A stretch of DNA of 64,000 bases, from NCBI RefSeq assembly GCF_024756275.1, contig NZ_JANUGQ010000021.1:1-64000 (forward strand). Direction: 5' to 3'. The notes below the pieces were generated by a model. It was not told the DNA's origin and made no database searches. It worked only from the letters and a program-made list of their open reading frames with translations. Each line of letters begins with the position of its first letter. Within the stretch, counting starts at the first letter, position 1. Made by a program: the position numbers and the translations under genes. Below are positions 43,353-52,830 of the stretch, one piece after another. This DNA is from Streptomyces pyxinae. GTDB taxonomy: Bacteria; Actinomycetota; Actinomycetes; Streptomycetales; Streptomycetaceae.

Positions 43353-44669
43353 ATGCGCATTTCTTTTCTGCTCCACAACGCCTACGGCATCGGTGGCACG
43401 ATCCGTACGACGTTCACCCTCGCCCGGACGCTGGCCGAGCGGCACGAGGTGGAGATCGTCTCCGTCTTCCGGCACCGCGACGAACCCACCCTGGGCGCCC
43501 CGCCCGGTGTGACCATGCGCCATCTGGTGGACCTGCGCAAGCACAGCTCCGGCTACGACGGCGACCACCCCGACTACCGGCGGCCCGCCAAGGTCTTCCC
43601 GCGCGGCGACGGCCGCTGGAAGCAGTACAGCAAGCTGACCGACGACCGGATCGCCGCCCATCTGCGGGGTCTGGAGGCGGACGTGGTCGTCGGCACCCGG
43701 CCCGGGCTCAATGTGCACATCGCCCGCCAGACCCGGCGCGGCCCGGTCCGGGTGGCCCAGGAGCACCTGACCCTGGACAGCCACGGCTACCGGCTCCGCC
43801 GCGAGATCGGCCACCGCTACCCGCTGCTGGACGCCGTCACGACCGTCACCGAGGCCGACGCCCGCTCCTACCGCACCCGGCTCAAGCTGTCCGGGGTGAC
43901 CATCGCCGCCGTCCCCAACAGCGTGCCCGCCCCCTCGGTCCCGCCCGCCGACGCCACCGCCAAGTGGGTCGTCGCGGCCGGACGGCTGACCTCGGTCAAG
44001 CGGTACGACCTGCTGATCGAGGCGTTCGCCAAGGTGGTGGCGGCCCGCCCGGACTGGCGGCTGCGCGTCTACGGCTCCGGGGACGCGACCGGCAACGAGA
44101 AGAGCGCCCTGCGCGCGCTGATCGAGGAGCGCGGGCTGCACAACCACGTCTTTCTGATGGGCCCGGCCAACCCGCTGGAGCCGGAGTGGGTGAAGGGCTC
44201 GATCGCCGCCGTCACCTCCCGTCTGGAGTCGTTCGGGATGACCATCGTGGAGGCGATGCGCTGCGGACTGCCGGTGGTCTCCACCGACTGCCCGCACGGC
44301 CCGCGCGAGATCATCGAGGACGGGGTGGACGGCCGGCTTGTCCCCAACGGGGACGCCGACGCGGTCGCGGACGCGCTGCTCGCCCTGATCCAGGATGACG
44401 AGCTGCGGCGCCGTACCGGACAGGCCGCACTGGCCGCCGCCGAGCGGTTCGACCCGGCCCGGATCGCGGAGCGGCACGCCGCGCTCTTCGCCGAGCTGCT
44501 CGAACGGGGCGAGCACGGGCGCTCCCGCAGCCGGGCCCGGGACGCCCTGCACCGGGTGCGCGGCTCGCTGCTCGACGGGCTGTACGCGCTCCGCTACCGC
44601 GCCGCCGACCAGCTCCGGAAGCGGAAGGCGGCCGGGAAGCGGGCCAAGGGGAAGGGGAAGCGGGTATGA
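43353..44669 (+). CDS. GT4 family glycosyltransferase
   Basis: 438 aa. RISFLLHNAYGIGGTIRTTFTLARTLAERHEVEIVSVFR opens the acceptor half; WVVAAGRLTSVKRYDLLIEAFAKV and the E-x7-E motif in SRLESFGMTIVEAMRCGLPVVSTDCPHGPREII define the GT4 donor half. The C-terminus is strongly basic (RKRKAAGKRAKGKGKRV), suggesting contact with membrane or polyanion. Product unknown; teichoic-acid or cell-wall glycan is plausible. The ATG of the next gene overlaps the stop. Confidence 0.92.
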   Translation: MRISFLLHNAYGIGGTIRTTFTLARTLAERHEVEIVSVFRHRDEPTLGAPPGVTMRHLVDLRKHSSGYDGDHPDYRRPAKVFPRGDGRWKQYSKLTDDRIAAHLRGLEADVVVGTRPGLNVHIARQTRRGPVRVAQEHLTLDSHGYRLRREIGHRYPLLDAVTTVTEADARSYRTRLKLSGVTIAAVPNSVPAPSVPPADATAKWVVAAGRLTSVKRYDLLIEAFAKVVAARPDWRLRVYGSGDATGNEKSALRALIEERGLHNHVFLMGPANPLEPEWVKGSIAAVTSRLESFGMTIVEAMRCGLPVVSTDCPHGPREIIEDGVDGRLVPNGDADAVADALLALIQDDELRRRTGQAALAAAERFDPARIAERHAALFAELLERGEHGRSRSRARDALHRVRGSLLDGLYALRYRAADQLRKRKAAGKRAKGKGKRV

Positions 44670-45535
44670 GCGGCATCGAACCGGCGGGCGGTACGCCCCG
44701 GGTGGACTGCCTCGCGGACGCGGCGGGAGCGATCGTCTTCACGGTCCCGGCCACCGACGTGGCGGCGGCGGACGCGGCGGCGGGCACGGACCCGGCGGAC
44801 ACGGACCGGGCCGGCTCGGCCCCGGCGCCGGTGCTGGAGCTGCGCCGGCGCGGCCGGAGCGCCCCGGGGGCCCCGGCGGACGGGGACGAGAGGGACGGCA
44901 CCGTACGGCTGCCGCTCAGCGCCGCCGGGGCGGACGGCCGGGCACGGGCCGAGCTGCCGCTCTCGGTGCCGCTCGCCGAGGGGCACTGGGACGTGTACCT
45001 CGGCGGCCGGGGCGTCGCGGCGGGCTTCCGCGATCTGCGGGCGCTGCTGGACCGGGTGCCCCCGGCCGGAGCGGACGGGGTCGCCGCCCGGGTGCCCTGC
45101 CCGGCGGCCGACGGCCGGCTGGCGGTGCGCGTCTGGCACCGGTTCCCGCACGCCGAGGCGGGCGACCTGGCCTTCGGACCGGCCGGCTGCACGGTGGAGG
45201 GCGCCCTGTACGGTGCCCCGCTCGGGCCCGGGGCGGTGGCCGAGGCCCGGGCGGGCGACCGGGTGTACCGGACGGCCGCCGAGGGCCGGGACGGGACGTT
45301 CCGCTTCACCCTGGACTACCGGGAGCTGGCCGCGCCGCCGGTGACGGAGGAGCGGATGTACGCGCTCTGGCTGCGCCCCGCCGCGGACGCCGAGCCGGTG
45401 CGGATCTCCCGGGTGCTGGACGACGTCTGGGACCGGCGGGGCAGTTTCGCGTACCCGGCCCGGCGGGGCGAGGGCTACCGGGCGGTGCCCTGCTACACCA
45501 ACGGCAACGACCTCTGCGTACGCGTCACCGGCTGA
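44666..45535 (+). CDS. Hypothetical protein coupled to GT4 enzyme
   Basis: 289 aa; no family recognised with confidence. Ala/Asp-rich N-terminus, then a beta-rich pattern (VLELRRRGRS, TVRLPLSAAG, ELPLSVPLAEGHWDVYLGGRGVAAGF, RVYRTAAEGRDGTFRFTLDYREL) ending in a Cys/Asn motif YTNGNDLCVRVTG. Similar genes next to streptomycete glycosyltransferases are loosely labelled transferase. ATGA overlap with the GT4 gene shows coupled translation. It may bind or tailor the same glycan; that is inference. Confidence 0.8.
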   Translation: MSGIEPAGGTPRVDCLADAAGAIVFTVPATDVAAADAAAGTDPADTDRAGSAPAPVLELRRRGRSAPGAPADGDERDGTVRLPLSAAGADGRARAELPLSVPLAEGHWDVYLGGRGVAAGFRDLRALLDRVPPAGADGVAARVPCPAADGRLAVRVWHRFPHAEAGDLAFGPAGCTVEGALYGAPLGPGAVAEARAGDRVYRTAAEGRDGTFRFTLDYRELAAPPVTEERMYALWLRPAADAEPVRISRVLDDVWDRRGSFAYPARRGEGYRAVPCYTNGNDLCVRVTG

Positions 45536-45686
45536 GCCGGGCCCGGCCCGGGCCATGACCCCGGCCGACTCGGGCCCGGGGCCGGCCGGACGCCCGAGGC
45601 GCCCGGGACTGGAGCCGGGCCGCCCGGGACCGGAAAGGCCGGGCCGCCCGGGGGCATCGCGGACCGTGGCTGTCCGCGAGGGGTGA

Positions 45687-45692
45687 CAGACT
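45687..45692 (+). promoter_or_regulatory. -10-like hexamer of WYL regulator gene
   Basis: CAGACT ends 6 nt before the ATG at 45699; no ribosome-binding site is visible. Confidence 0.35.
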
Positions 45693-45698
45693 CGCCGC

Positions 45699-46667
45699 AT
45701 GGTGGAGACCTCGGCACGGCTGCTGCGCCTGCTCTCGCTGCTCCAGGCCCGTCGCTCCTGGTCCGGCACCGACCTCGCGGAGCGGCTCGGCGTCACCCCG
45801 CGTACGGTGCGGCGGGACGTCGACCGGCTCCGGGAGCTGGGCTATCCGGTCAACGCCACCCCCGGCACCGGCGGCGGCTACCAGCTCGGCGCGGGCGCCG
45901 CGCTGCCGCCGCTGCTGCTGGACGACGACGAGGCGGTGGCGGTCGCCGTCGGACTGCGCACGGCGGCGAGCAGTGGCATCGAGGGGGTGGGGGAGACCTC
46001 GGTGGGCGCCCTCGCCAAGCTGGAACAGGTGCTGCCGGACCGGCTGCGCCGCCGGATCGGCGCGCTCAACGCCTTCACCGTGCCGCTGCTGCGCACCCCC
46101 TCCGCGCGGGTCGACCCCGGGGTGCTGACCGAGCTGGCGGGCGCCTGCCGGGACAGCAGGCGGCTGCGGTTCGCCTACCGCGACCACGGCGGTACGGCCA
46201 CCCGCCGCACGGTGGAGCCGCACCGACTGGTGTGCACCGAGCACCGCTGGTACCTGGTCGCCTGGGACGTGGAGCGCGACGACTGGCGCACCTTCCGGGC
46301 CGACCGGATCGAGCCGCGCCCGCCGCACGGCCCCCGCTTCACCCCGCGCCCCCCGCCCGCCGGTGACCTGGCGGCCTATGTGGCGCGGGGCGTGTCCACG
46401 GCCGGGTATCCCGAGCGGGCGCTGGTGCGGCTGCACGTTCCGTACGAGGAGGCGGCCCGGGTGGTGGGGCCGGCCAACGGGACGCTGGAGGCGGAGACCG
46501 ACGCGACCTGTCTGCTGCGCACCGGGGCCGGGACGCTGGACGTCATGGCCTTCCATGTGCTGTTCCTGGGCGTGGAGTTCGAGGTGCTGGAGCCGGCGGA
46601 GCTGACCGAGCGGATACGGAGCCTGCGGGACCGGCTCACCCGGGCCCTGGACCGGACCGGCGGCTGA
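45699..46667 (+). CDS. HTH-WYL transcriptional regulator
   Basis: 322 aa. N-terminal winged HTH of the DeoR/YafY type (LLSLLQARRSWSGTDLAERLGVTPRTVRRDVDRLRELGYPVNATPGTGGGYQL), a WYL domain (RRLRFAYRDHGGTATRRTVEPHRLVCTEHRWYLVAWDVERDDWRTFRADRI; the W-Y-L triad is present) and a WCX-type C-terminus. WYL regulators sense nucleic-acid or small ligands; the targets are unknown. Neighbouring genes are not obviously regulated by it. Confidence 0.93.
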   Translation: MVETSARLLRLLSLLQARRSWSGTDLAERLGVTPRTVRRDVDRLRELGYPVNATPGTGGGYQLGAGAALPPLLLDDDEAVAVAVGLRTAASSGIEGVGETSVGALAKLEQVLPDRLRRRIGALNAFTVPLLRTPSARVDPGVLTELAGACRDSRRLRFAYRDHGGTATRRTVEPHRLVCTEHRWYLVAWDVERDDWRTFRADRIEPRPPHGPRFTPRPPPAGDLAAYVARGVSTAGYPERALVRLHVPYEEAARVVGPANGTLEAETDATCLLRTGAGTLDVMAFHVLFLGVEFEVLEPAELTERIRSLRDRLTRALDRTGG

Positions 46668-47329
46668 CGGCGGGGCCCGGCCGGGGACGGTCACGTTCGG
46701 GGGCGGTCACGGGCGGGCCGGGGTGGCGGACAGCCGGGCACCCGGGCACTCGGGTACCCGGACACCCGGAGCGAAGAGCCGGGACCTGTCCGGGCCGCTC
46801 GTCGCCGGGTGTGAGAGCGATGCGGCGGAATAGTGAAAGGCGCGTGCCGGTGACGTGCTCGCGCCGACCCGCCCCGGTGGCACGGCGGTATCGGTGGCCT
46901 CGGCGGCGCCGGTGTCCGGTTTCCCCCGGCGCACCCGCATGCCGGTGTACCGCGCTGTCCGGGCGTTCCCGGGGAATGACGGCCCCGGTTAATCCCGCTG
47001 TGCCCCGGCGGCGCATCGGCGTATCCGCCGTAGCTTGTCGTATTCGCCGTCCCGCGGAGCGCTTTCCGTGACCGGGCCGCGATCCCGGGGTTTCCGGAGT
47101 CACCGGGATTCCCGGGAAATGGTGTGCGGAGCCGCCCGCGCGAGCCGCCCGGGGCCCGCCGAATTGACGCTCGAACACCCCTCCGGGGAGGGGACCGGCG
47201 GCCCGGGACGGTGTCGAGAGGTTGTGACACGAGCGTGATCGAAAAGGGACCCGGGCGTGATGGGCACCCCCCTCGCCGGGTGCCGCGCCCGGTTTCCGTA
47301 CCCCCTCGCCGCCGCCTACGGTGGACGGC
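46668..47329. other. Gene-free region before I78 inhibitor gene
   Basis: Starts with CCGGGCAC-type repeats (about 46730-46775), then a lower-GC part with a TTCCCGGGAA palindrome (47109-47118). TACGGT (47317-47322) is the -10 of the next gene. The short frames here lack ribosome-binding sites and are not called. Confidence 0.5.
47317..47322 (+). promoter_or_regulatory. -10 hexamer of I78 gene (leaderless)
   Basis: TACGGT ends 7 nt before the ATG at 47330; it overlaps the upstream in-frame GTG (47321), which argues against that GTG as the start. Confidence 0.5.
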
Positions 47330-47545
47330 ATGGCAGCGATACCGACCCCTCCCGCCCAGCCCGACGACGACCCCGAGAGCTACCTCGGCCGGGACGACCG
47401 CGCCGCCGAGCGGCTGGCCCGCTCGCGCGGCTGGACCACGGTCCGGTCCCTGCCGCCGGGCGCGATCATCACCATGGAGTACGTGGTCGGCCGCCTCAAT
47501 TTCGAGGTGGACGACCACACCGTCACCCGCTGCTGGGTCGGCTGA
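47330..47545 (+). CDS. Peptidase inhibitor I78 family protein
   Basis: 71 aa. The core GWTTVRSLPPGAIITMEYVVGRLNFEVDDHTVTRCWVG fits the I78 family (R-x-L-PPG, then R-L-N-h-x-h-D and a Cys near the end). Known members inhibit serine peptidases, but this one has no signal peptide, so an intracellular partner is likely. ATG 47330 is preferred over GTG 47321, which lies in the -10 box. Confidence 0.85.
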   Translation: MAAIPTPPAQPDDDPESYLGRDDRAAERLARSRGWTTVRSLPPGAIITMEYVVGRLNFEVDDHTVTRCWVG

Positions 47546-47587
47546 GACCCGCGTCCGCCCCGGCCCGGGGCGAGGCTTCAGGGGCCC

Positions 47588-47636
47588 GAACGCCTCGGGG
47601 TCCGGACCGGCGACCGGTCCGGACCCCGAGGCGTTC
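47588..47636. terminator. Bidirectional terminator, 23-bp perfect stem
   Basis: Arms 47588-47610 and 47614-47636 are perfectly complementary around a CGA loop, midway between the convergent I78 and PAP2 genes. Confidence 0.95.
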
Positions 47637-47653
47637 AGCGGGTCGTGGTGCCC

Positions 47654-48748
47654 TCAGGCCCCGGCCACCGGCCGGGAGTGCGGCGGCCGGCGGCTGCCCG
47701 TCGGGGAGACCGGGGAGCGCTCCGAGCGGGCCATGGCGTGCGGCCGGGGCTGGGTGATGGTCGTACGTGCCGCCGAGGGCCCGGCCGCGCCCGCCAGACC
47801 CGCGACCCCCGCGGTGGCCGGGGCGCCGGCGGTCGCCGCCGCCGGAGCCGTACGGCCGGCCCCCGGGGCGGCCATCGCCGCGCGGACCGGGTCGTCGTCC
47901 ACCGCCGTCGCCGTCGTCGCCTCCGCGATCGCCGTCACCGCCCCGGTGCCGGTCAGCCGCGGATACAGGGCCGGACGGGGGCCGCCCGCCGCCACCGGGC
48001 GCGAGGGGGCGGACCTGCGGCGGGCCCGCAGCCGCTCCCGGGCGGCCAGGATCAGCGCCTCGGCCCGCGCGATCACCGGCTCGCACCAGGGCAGTCCGAG
48101 CAGGATCAGCAGGCCGGCGGCCCAGCCCAGCAGCACATCGCTCAGCCAGTGCGTGCCGAGGTAGACGGTGGTCAGCCCCACCCCGAGCGCGACCACGGCG
48201 GAGAGCGCGGACAGATACCGCCGGGCGCGCGGGGTGGTGGCGAGGTACGCCAGGATGCCCCAGGTCACCACCGCGTTGGCGGTGTGTCCGGACGGAAATA
48301 TATCGCCGCCGGCGAAGAGCTCGGCCGAGCCGATCTGCGTCGCGTAGTGGGGGCCGAGCCGGCCGAGGCCGAGCTTCACCGCGCCCACGGTGGCGTTCAG
48401 CGCCAGCAGTGCGGCGCCCAGGGCCAGCAGCGGCCGCAGGGTGTGCTGGCGCCAGGAGCGCCAGCCCAGCCAGGCCGCCACCATCACCGCCGTGGGACCG
48501 CGCTGACCGAGCACCACGTAGTAGTCCAGCCAGGCGTGCAGCTCCGGCCACTGCTGGTAGGGCCGGAAGAGCATGACCTTCCAGTCCAGGAGGACCAGCC
48601 AGGACGAGACGAGCACCGCCACCACGATGGCGACATAGAACGCCAGGGTCCCGCCGAAGAGGGCGAGACGGGTGCGGCTCATCCGCGGGATCTCAATCTT
48701 CGGCGGTTCCGGCTCCCGGTCCAGCCGGGCAAAGATGTCGGTACGCAC
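47654..48748 (-). CDS. PAP2-family membrane phosphatase
   Basis: 364 aa. Five to six transmembrane helices carry the PAP2 motifs: KLGLGRLGP (K-x6-RP region), FPSGHTAN and YLGTHWLSDV, with the catalytic His residues and Asp kept; the usual Ser-Arg before the last motif is Thr-Thr. Substrates are lipid phosphates such as undecaprenyl pyrophosphate or phosphatidate. The last 110 residues are an Ala/Pro/Thr-rich cytoplasmic tail. GTG 48748 with TAACGT 7 nt upstream indicates a leaderless start; the longer frame to 49045 runs through repeats. Confidence 0.9.
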   Translation of the reverse strand: MRTDIFARLDREPEPPKIEIPRMSRTRLALFGGTLAFYVAIVVAVLVSSWLVLLDWKVMLFRPYQQWPELHAWLDYYVVLGQRGPTAVMVAAWLGWRSWRQHTLRPLLALGAALLALNATVGAVKLGLGRLGPHYATQIGSAELFAGGDIFPSGHTANAVVTWGILAYLATTPRARRYLSALSAVVALGVGLTTVYLGTHWLSDVLLGWAAGLLILLGLPWCEPVIARAEALILAARERLRARRRSAPSRPVAAGGPRPALYPRLTGTGAVTAIAEATTATAVDDDPVRAAMAAPGAGRTAPAAATAGAPATAGVAGLAGAAGPSAARTTITQPRPHAMARSERSPVSPTGSRRPPHSRPVAGA

Positions 48749-48755
48749 CCAATCG

Positions 48756-48761
48756 ACGTTA
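48756..48761 (-). promoter_or_regulatory. -10 hexamer of PAP2 gene (leaderless)
   Basis: TAACGT on the minus strand ends 7 nt before the GTG at 48748. Confidence 0.5.
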
Positions 48762-48974
48762 CAGGGAGTGAGTGACACCCTTGGCCGATCACGCCTCTTC
48801 GTAATGACGATGTGATCTGGCGCTGGCCTCGAACGAAGGTTTATCCGCTGTTTATCCATAAACCATGAGGGCCTTGTCGAGTATGAGCGTGCGGATTTCC
48901 CCGCAAGCCCGTTCGGCGATCGCAGAAATACCCTGACATGTTTTGGCTTCGTCCGCCGATCGCAGTCACCCTCC

Positions 48975-49200
48975 GTGTTCATCGGCGTCCATTGGCGCCC
49001 ATCGGCAGCCATCGGTGAACACCGGCGTTCATCGGCGGTGGCCATCGGCCGCGTTCATGGCGCCGGACGGGTCGGCGTGCCGAATGGGCTCGGACGAGCG
49101 GATCGGACCCGGCCGGACCCGGTCGGACCGAACGGTCCGGCGGACCGAGTCGGGTCGATCCGCCGGGTCGATCCGGCCGGGTCGATCCGCCGAACGGATC
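48975..49200 (+). repeat. Short interspersed repeats
   Basis: CATCGGC recurs about eight times within roughly 80 bp, followed by three copies of GGGTCGATCCG at about 49151-49190. Confidence 0.65.
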
Positions 49201-49645
49201 CGCCTCCGAAGGGCCGTCCACGGACCCGGGCGGGCCCGGCGGGCCCGCCCGGGCCGGTCCCGGGTGAACCCGAACCGACCCGGGCGGATCCGGGCGATCC
49301 GGCCGGTGCCACCGCCGGCACGCCGTCCGTACCGCCGTCCGTACCGCAGTCCGTGCCGGTCCCCGCGCCCGCCGCCTGCCCGTCCGCCCGCGCTCCGCCC
49401 CGTCGGCACCCACCCCTTCACACCGCCTTCGCGCCGCCTTCGCATGAGCTTCGTGCGGCCTTCACGTGGTCGATGCCACACCTTGCCTCCTGCCCCGGTG
49501 AGAGGTGGGCCACGCGTCACCTTCCGGGACTCGCGTACGCTGGCGAGACGCCTCGCCCGTCGATGCCGGGCCCACCCCGGGGCACCTCGCAGGTCCCAGG
49601 GGCAAACGCCCACCGAGCGCGAGAGATCCACCGGGAGGTACGCGC

Positions 49646-51490
49646 ATGTACGGGACGACCACGGCCGGAGCACGCCTGCGTGCCCCCGGCGGCGGTGCCA
49701 ACCGCTGGGTCGTCCTGGTCGTGCTCTGCGTCAGTCTGCTGCTGGTCGCGCTGGACGCGACCGTGCTCCATGTCGCCGTCCCCCAGGTCACCGAGGACCT
49801 GCGCCCCAGCTCCACCGCCCTGCTCTGGATCGTGGACGCCTATCCGCTGGTCTGCGCCTCGCTGCTGATCCTCTTCGGGACGCTCGGCGACCGGATCGGC
49901 CGGCGCCGGGTACTGCTGTCGGGGTACGGCCTCTTCGGCGCCGCCTCCGCCCTCGCGGCGGCGGCCGACGACCCGGCGGTCCTGATCGCCGCCCGGGCGC
50001 TCCTCGGTGTCGGCGGGGCGATGATCATGCCGGCCACTCTCTCGATCCTCCGCGCGGTCTTCCCCGACCGGCGCGAGCGGGCCACGGCCATCGGGATCTG
50101 GACCGCCGTGGCCGCCGTCGGAGCCGCCACCGGCCCGGTGCTCGGCGGTTTCCTGCTGGAGCACTACTGGTGGGGCTCGGTCTTCCTGGTCAACATCCCG
50201 CTGATGGCGGTGATCCTGCCGGTCGGCCGCTGGCTGCTCCCCGAATCGCGGGGGAGCGGTGACGGCCCCTGGGACGTGCTGGGCGCGCTCATGGCGGCGG
50301 CCGGAGTGCTGGGCGTGGTGCTCGGCGTGAAGCGGCTGGGCGCGGGGGAGACCCCGCTCGGCGCCGTCACGCTGGGGCCGCTGCTGCTCGGCGCCGCGCT
50401 GCTGGTCCTCTTCGTACGCCGCCAGCGGCGCCGCCCGCACCCGCTGATCGACATGCGGATGTTCGCCCGGGCGCCCTTCACCACCTCGGTCGGCTGCATC
50501 GTCCTGGCCATGCTGGCGCTGGTCGGTCTCGAACTGATCGCCGTCCAGTACCTCCAGCTGGTGCTGGGCCTGAGCCCGGTGGAGACCGGGCTGCGGCTGC
50601 TGCCGCTGACCTTCGCCGCGATGGCCGCCGGCGCCACCGGCTCGTACACCCTGCGGCGGGTCGGCCCGCGCCGGATGGTCGGCTGGGGCTTCACGCTCAC
50701 CGCCGCCGCCGTGCTGCTGCTGGTCGCGATGGGCCAGCATGACCGGCCGCTGCTGCTCACCGCCGGCTTCGTGCTGCTCGGCTTCGGGCTCCAGACCACC
50801 CTGTTCGGCGCGTACGAGTCGATGCTCAGCGAGGCCCCGGCGCACAGCGCGGGCGGGGCGGCGGCGATCGGGGAGACCTCCTACCAGCTCGGCGCCGGTA
50901 TCGGCATCGCCCTGCTCGGCAGCGTGATGAACGCCGCCTACGCCCCCGGGCTCGCCGCCGTCCGGGGCGTCCCGCACGAGGCGGGCGCGGCCGCCGCCAA
51001 CTCGCTCGGCGAGGCGTATCAGGTGGCCGCCCGGCTCGGCGGACCGGCCGGGGAGGCGCTGCGCACCGCCGCCCGGCACTCGTTCGTCCACGGGCTGCAC
51101 GTCACCCTGCTGGTCAGCGCCGGGCTGCTGCTGACCGGCGCGCTGATGGCCCTGCGGCTGCCCCGGGTGATGGAGTGCCCGGCGGACCTGGCGGACCCGG
51201 CGGGCACGGCCGGCGGCCCCGATGAAGCCCGCGCGGCCCGCGCCACCGCCAAGGACGCCGCTCCGGCCGGTATCGCGGTGGCGGCCGCCGGCCGGCCGCC
51301 GGCCCGGATCCCCGCCCCGGCCCGGCACTCGGACGACCACGGGGCCGCCGAGCCCGACCGGGCGGACGGGACGGACGGGACCGGCGGGTCCGACCGAGCC
51401 CTCCGGACCGACCGGACCATGATCGGGCGGTCTGGACGCACGGCACCCGGCGCCGTAACGTCGGCCCCGCACCGTAACTACCAGCGCTAG
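49646..51490 (+). CDS. MFS drug exporter, DHA2 (14-TM) family
   Basis: 614 aa. Motif A GDRIGRRRVLLSG, motif B-like LLGVGGAMIMPATLSIL and the motif C region AAVGAATGPVLGGFLLEHYWWGSVFLVNIP mark an EmrB/QacA-type proton-drug antiporter with 14 helices; D-A-T in VALDATVLHVAVPQV is the helix-1 signature. Substrate unknown. The final 110 residues are a disordered Ala/Asp/Gly-rich tail. GGGAGG at 7 nt fixes the ATG. No regulator gene is adjacent. Confidence 0.93.
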   Translation: MYGTTTAGARLRAPGGGANRWVVLVVLCVSLLLVALDATVLHVAVPQVTEDLRPSSTALLWIVDAYPLVCASLLILFGTLGDRIGRRRVLLSGYGLFGAASALAAAADDPAVLIAARALLGVGGAMIMPATLSILRAVFPDRRERATAIGIWTAVAAVGAATGPVLGGFLLEHYWWGSVFLVNIPLMAVILPVGRWLLPESRGSGDGPWDVLGALMAAAGVLGVVLGVKRLGAGETPLGAVTLGPLLLGAALLVLFVRRQRRRPHPLIDMRMFARAPFTTSVGCIVLAMLALVGLELIAVQYLQLVLGLSPVETGLRLLPLTFAAMAAGATGSYTLRRVGPRRMVGWGFTLTAAAVLLLVAMGQHDRPLLLTAGFVLLGFGLQTTLFGAYESMLSEAPAHSAGGAAAIGETSYQLGAGIGIALLGSVMNAAYAPGLAAVRGVPHEAGAAAANSLGEAYQVAARLGGPAGEALRTAARHSFVHGLHVTLLVSAGLLLTGALMALRLPRVMECPADLADPAGTAGGPDEARAARATAKDAAPAGIAVAAAGRPPARIPAPARHSDDHGAAEPDRADGTDGTGGSDRALRTDRTMIGRSGRTAPGAVTSAPHRNYQR

Positions 51491-51588
51491 TCAACGCCGC
51501 AGTCCGTCCCGCTCCGCTCGGCTCGCCCGGTCCAGGTTTCGCCGCTCCGGTCGCCGCTCAGTGGCCGGTCAGCCGCCGGAGGCCCCGC

Positions 51589-52800
51589 ATGTCCGCACCC
51601 TCGCCGTCGTCCGTGCCCGCCACCCCGCCGCCGCCCTTCGACCCGGCCGACCCGCTCGGCATCGACGACCTGCTGAGCCCCGAGGACCTGGCCGTCCGGG
51701 ACACCGTGCGCTCCTGGGCCGCCGACCGGGTGCTGCCGCACATCGCCGACTGGTACGAGCGCGGCGAGCTGCCCGGCATCCGCGAGCTGGCCCGGGAGCT
51801 GGGCGGGATCGGGGCCCTCGGCATGTCGCTGGAGGGGTACGGCTGCGCCGGGGCGAGCGCCGTCCAGTACGGACTGGCCTGCCTGGAGCTGGAGGCGGCC
51901 GACTCCGGCATCCGCTCGCTCGTCTCCGTCCAGGGCTCGCTGGCCATGTACGCCATCCATCGCTTCGGCAGCGAGGAACAGAAGCAGCGCTGGCTGCCCG
52001 GGATGGCGGCGGGGGAGACCATCGGCTGCTTCGGTCTCACCGAGCCCGACCACGGCTCCGACCCGGCCGGGATGCGCACCCGCGCCAAGCGGGACGGCTC
52101 CGACTGGATCCTCGACGGCCGCAAGATGTGGATCACCAATGGCTCGGTCGCCGGGGTGGCCGTCGTCTGGGCACGCACCGACGAGGGGATCCGCGGCTTC
52201 GCCGTCCCCACCGACGCGCCCGGCTTCTCCGCGCCCGAGATCAAGCACAAGTGGTCGCTGCGCGCCTCCGTCACCAGCGAGCTGGTCATGGACGGCGTAC
52301 GGCTGCCGGCCGACGCCGTGCTGCCGGGCGTCACCGGGCTGAAGGGCCCGCTCAGCTGCCTGTCGCACGCCCGCTACGGCATCGTCTGGGGCGCGATGGG
52401 CGCCGCCCGGGCCTCCTTCGACGCCGCCCTCTCCTACGCCCGCACCCGGGAGCAGTTCGGCCGGCCCATCGGCGGCTTCCAGCTCACCCAGGCCAAGCTG
52501 GCCGACATGGCGCTCGAACTGCACAAGGGCGTACTGCTCGCCCATCACCTCGGGCGCCGGATGGACGCCGGCCGGCTCCGGCCCGAGCAGGTCAGCTTCG
52601 GCAAGCTCAACAATGTGCGGGAGGCGATCGAGATCTGCCGCACCGCCCGCACGATCCTCGGGGCCAACGGGATCTCGCTGGAGTATCCCGTGATGCGGCA
52701 CGCCACTAATCTGGAGTCGGTGCTCACCTACGAGGGCACCGTGGAAATGCACCAGCTCGTGCTGGGCAAGGCGCTCACCGGCCTCGACGCGTTCCGGTGA
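51589..52800 (+). CDS. Acyl-CoA dehydrogenase, glutaryl-CoA dehydrogenase-like
   Basis: 403 aa. FAD/substrate motifs CFGLTEPDHGSDPAGM and WITNGSVAGVAVVWA, and the C-terminal YEGTVEMHQLVLGKALTG with the catalytic Glu as in glutaryl-CoA dehydrogenases (EYPVMRHATNLESVLTYEGT). It would oxidise an acyl-CoA, perhaps glutaryl-CoA in lysine or tryptophan breakdown. GGAGG (51577-51581) at 7 nt supports ATG 51589. Confidence 0.94.
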   Translation: MSAPSPSSVPATPPPPFDPADPLGIDDLLSPEDLAVRDTVRSWAADRVLPHIADWYERGELPGIRELARELGGIGALGMSLEGYGCAGASAVQYGLACLELEAADSGIRSLVSVQGSLAMYAIHRFGSEEQKQRWLPGMAAGETIGCFGLTEPDHGSDPAGMRTRAKRDGSDWILDGRKMWITNGSVAGVAVVWARTDEGIRGFAVPTDAPGFSAPEIKHKWSLRASVTSELVMDGVRLPADAVLPGVTGLKGPLSCLSHARYGIVWGAMGAARASFDAALSYARTREQFGRPIGGFQLTQAKLADMALELHKGVLLAHHLGRRMDAGRLRPEQVSFGKLNNVREAIEICRTARTILGANGISLEYPVMRHATNLESVLTYEGTVEMHQLVLGKALTGLDAFR

Positions 52801-52830
52801 GCGCGTTCCGGTGAGCCGCCGCTCAGCTCC

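Larger units (their letters stand above)
48749..49645. other. 0.9-kb gene-free region before MFS gene
   Basis: The first 200 bp are AT-rich for this genome. Then come ATCGGC-based repeats (about 48975-49050) and GGTCGATCCG/GGACCCGG repeats (about 49090-49290). Frames across it are repeat-driven. GGGAGG at 49633-49638 serves the MFS gene. Confidence 0.55.
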
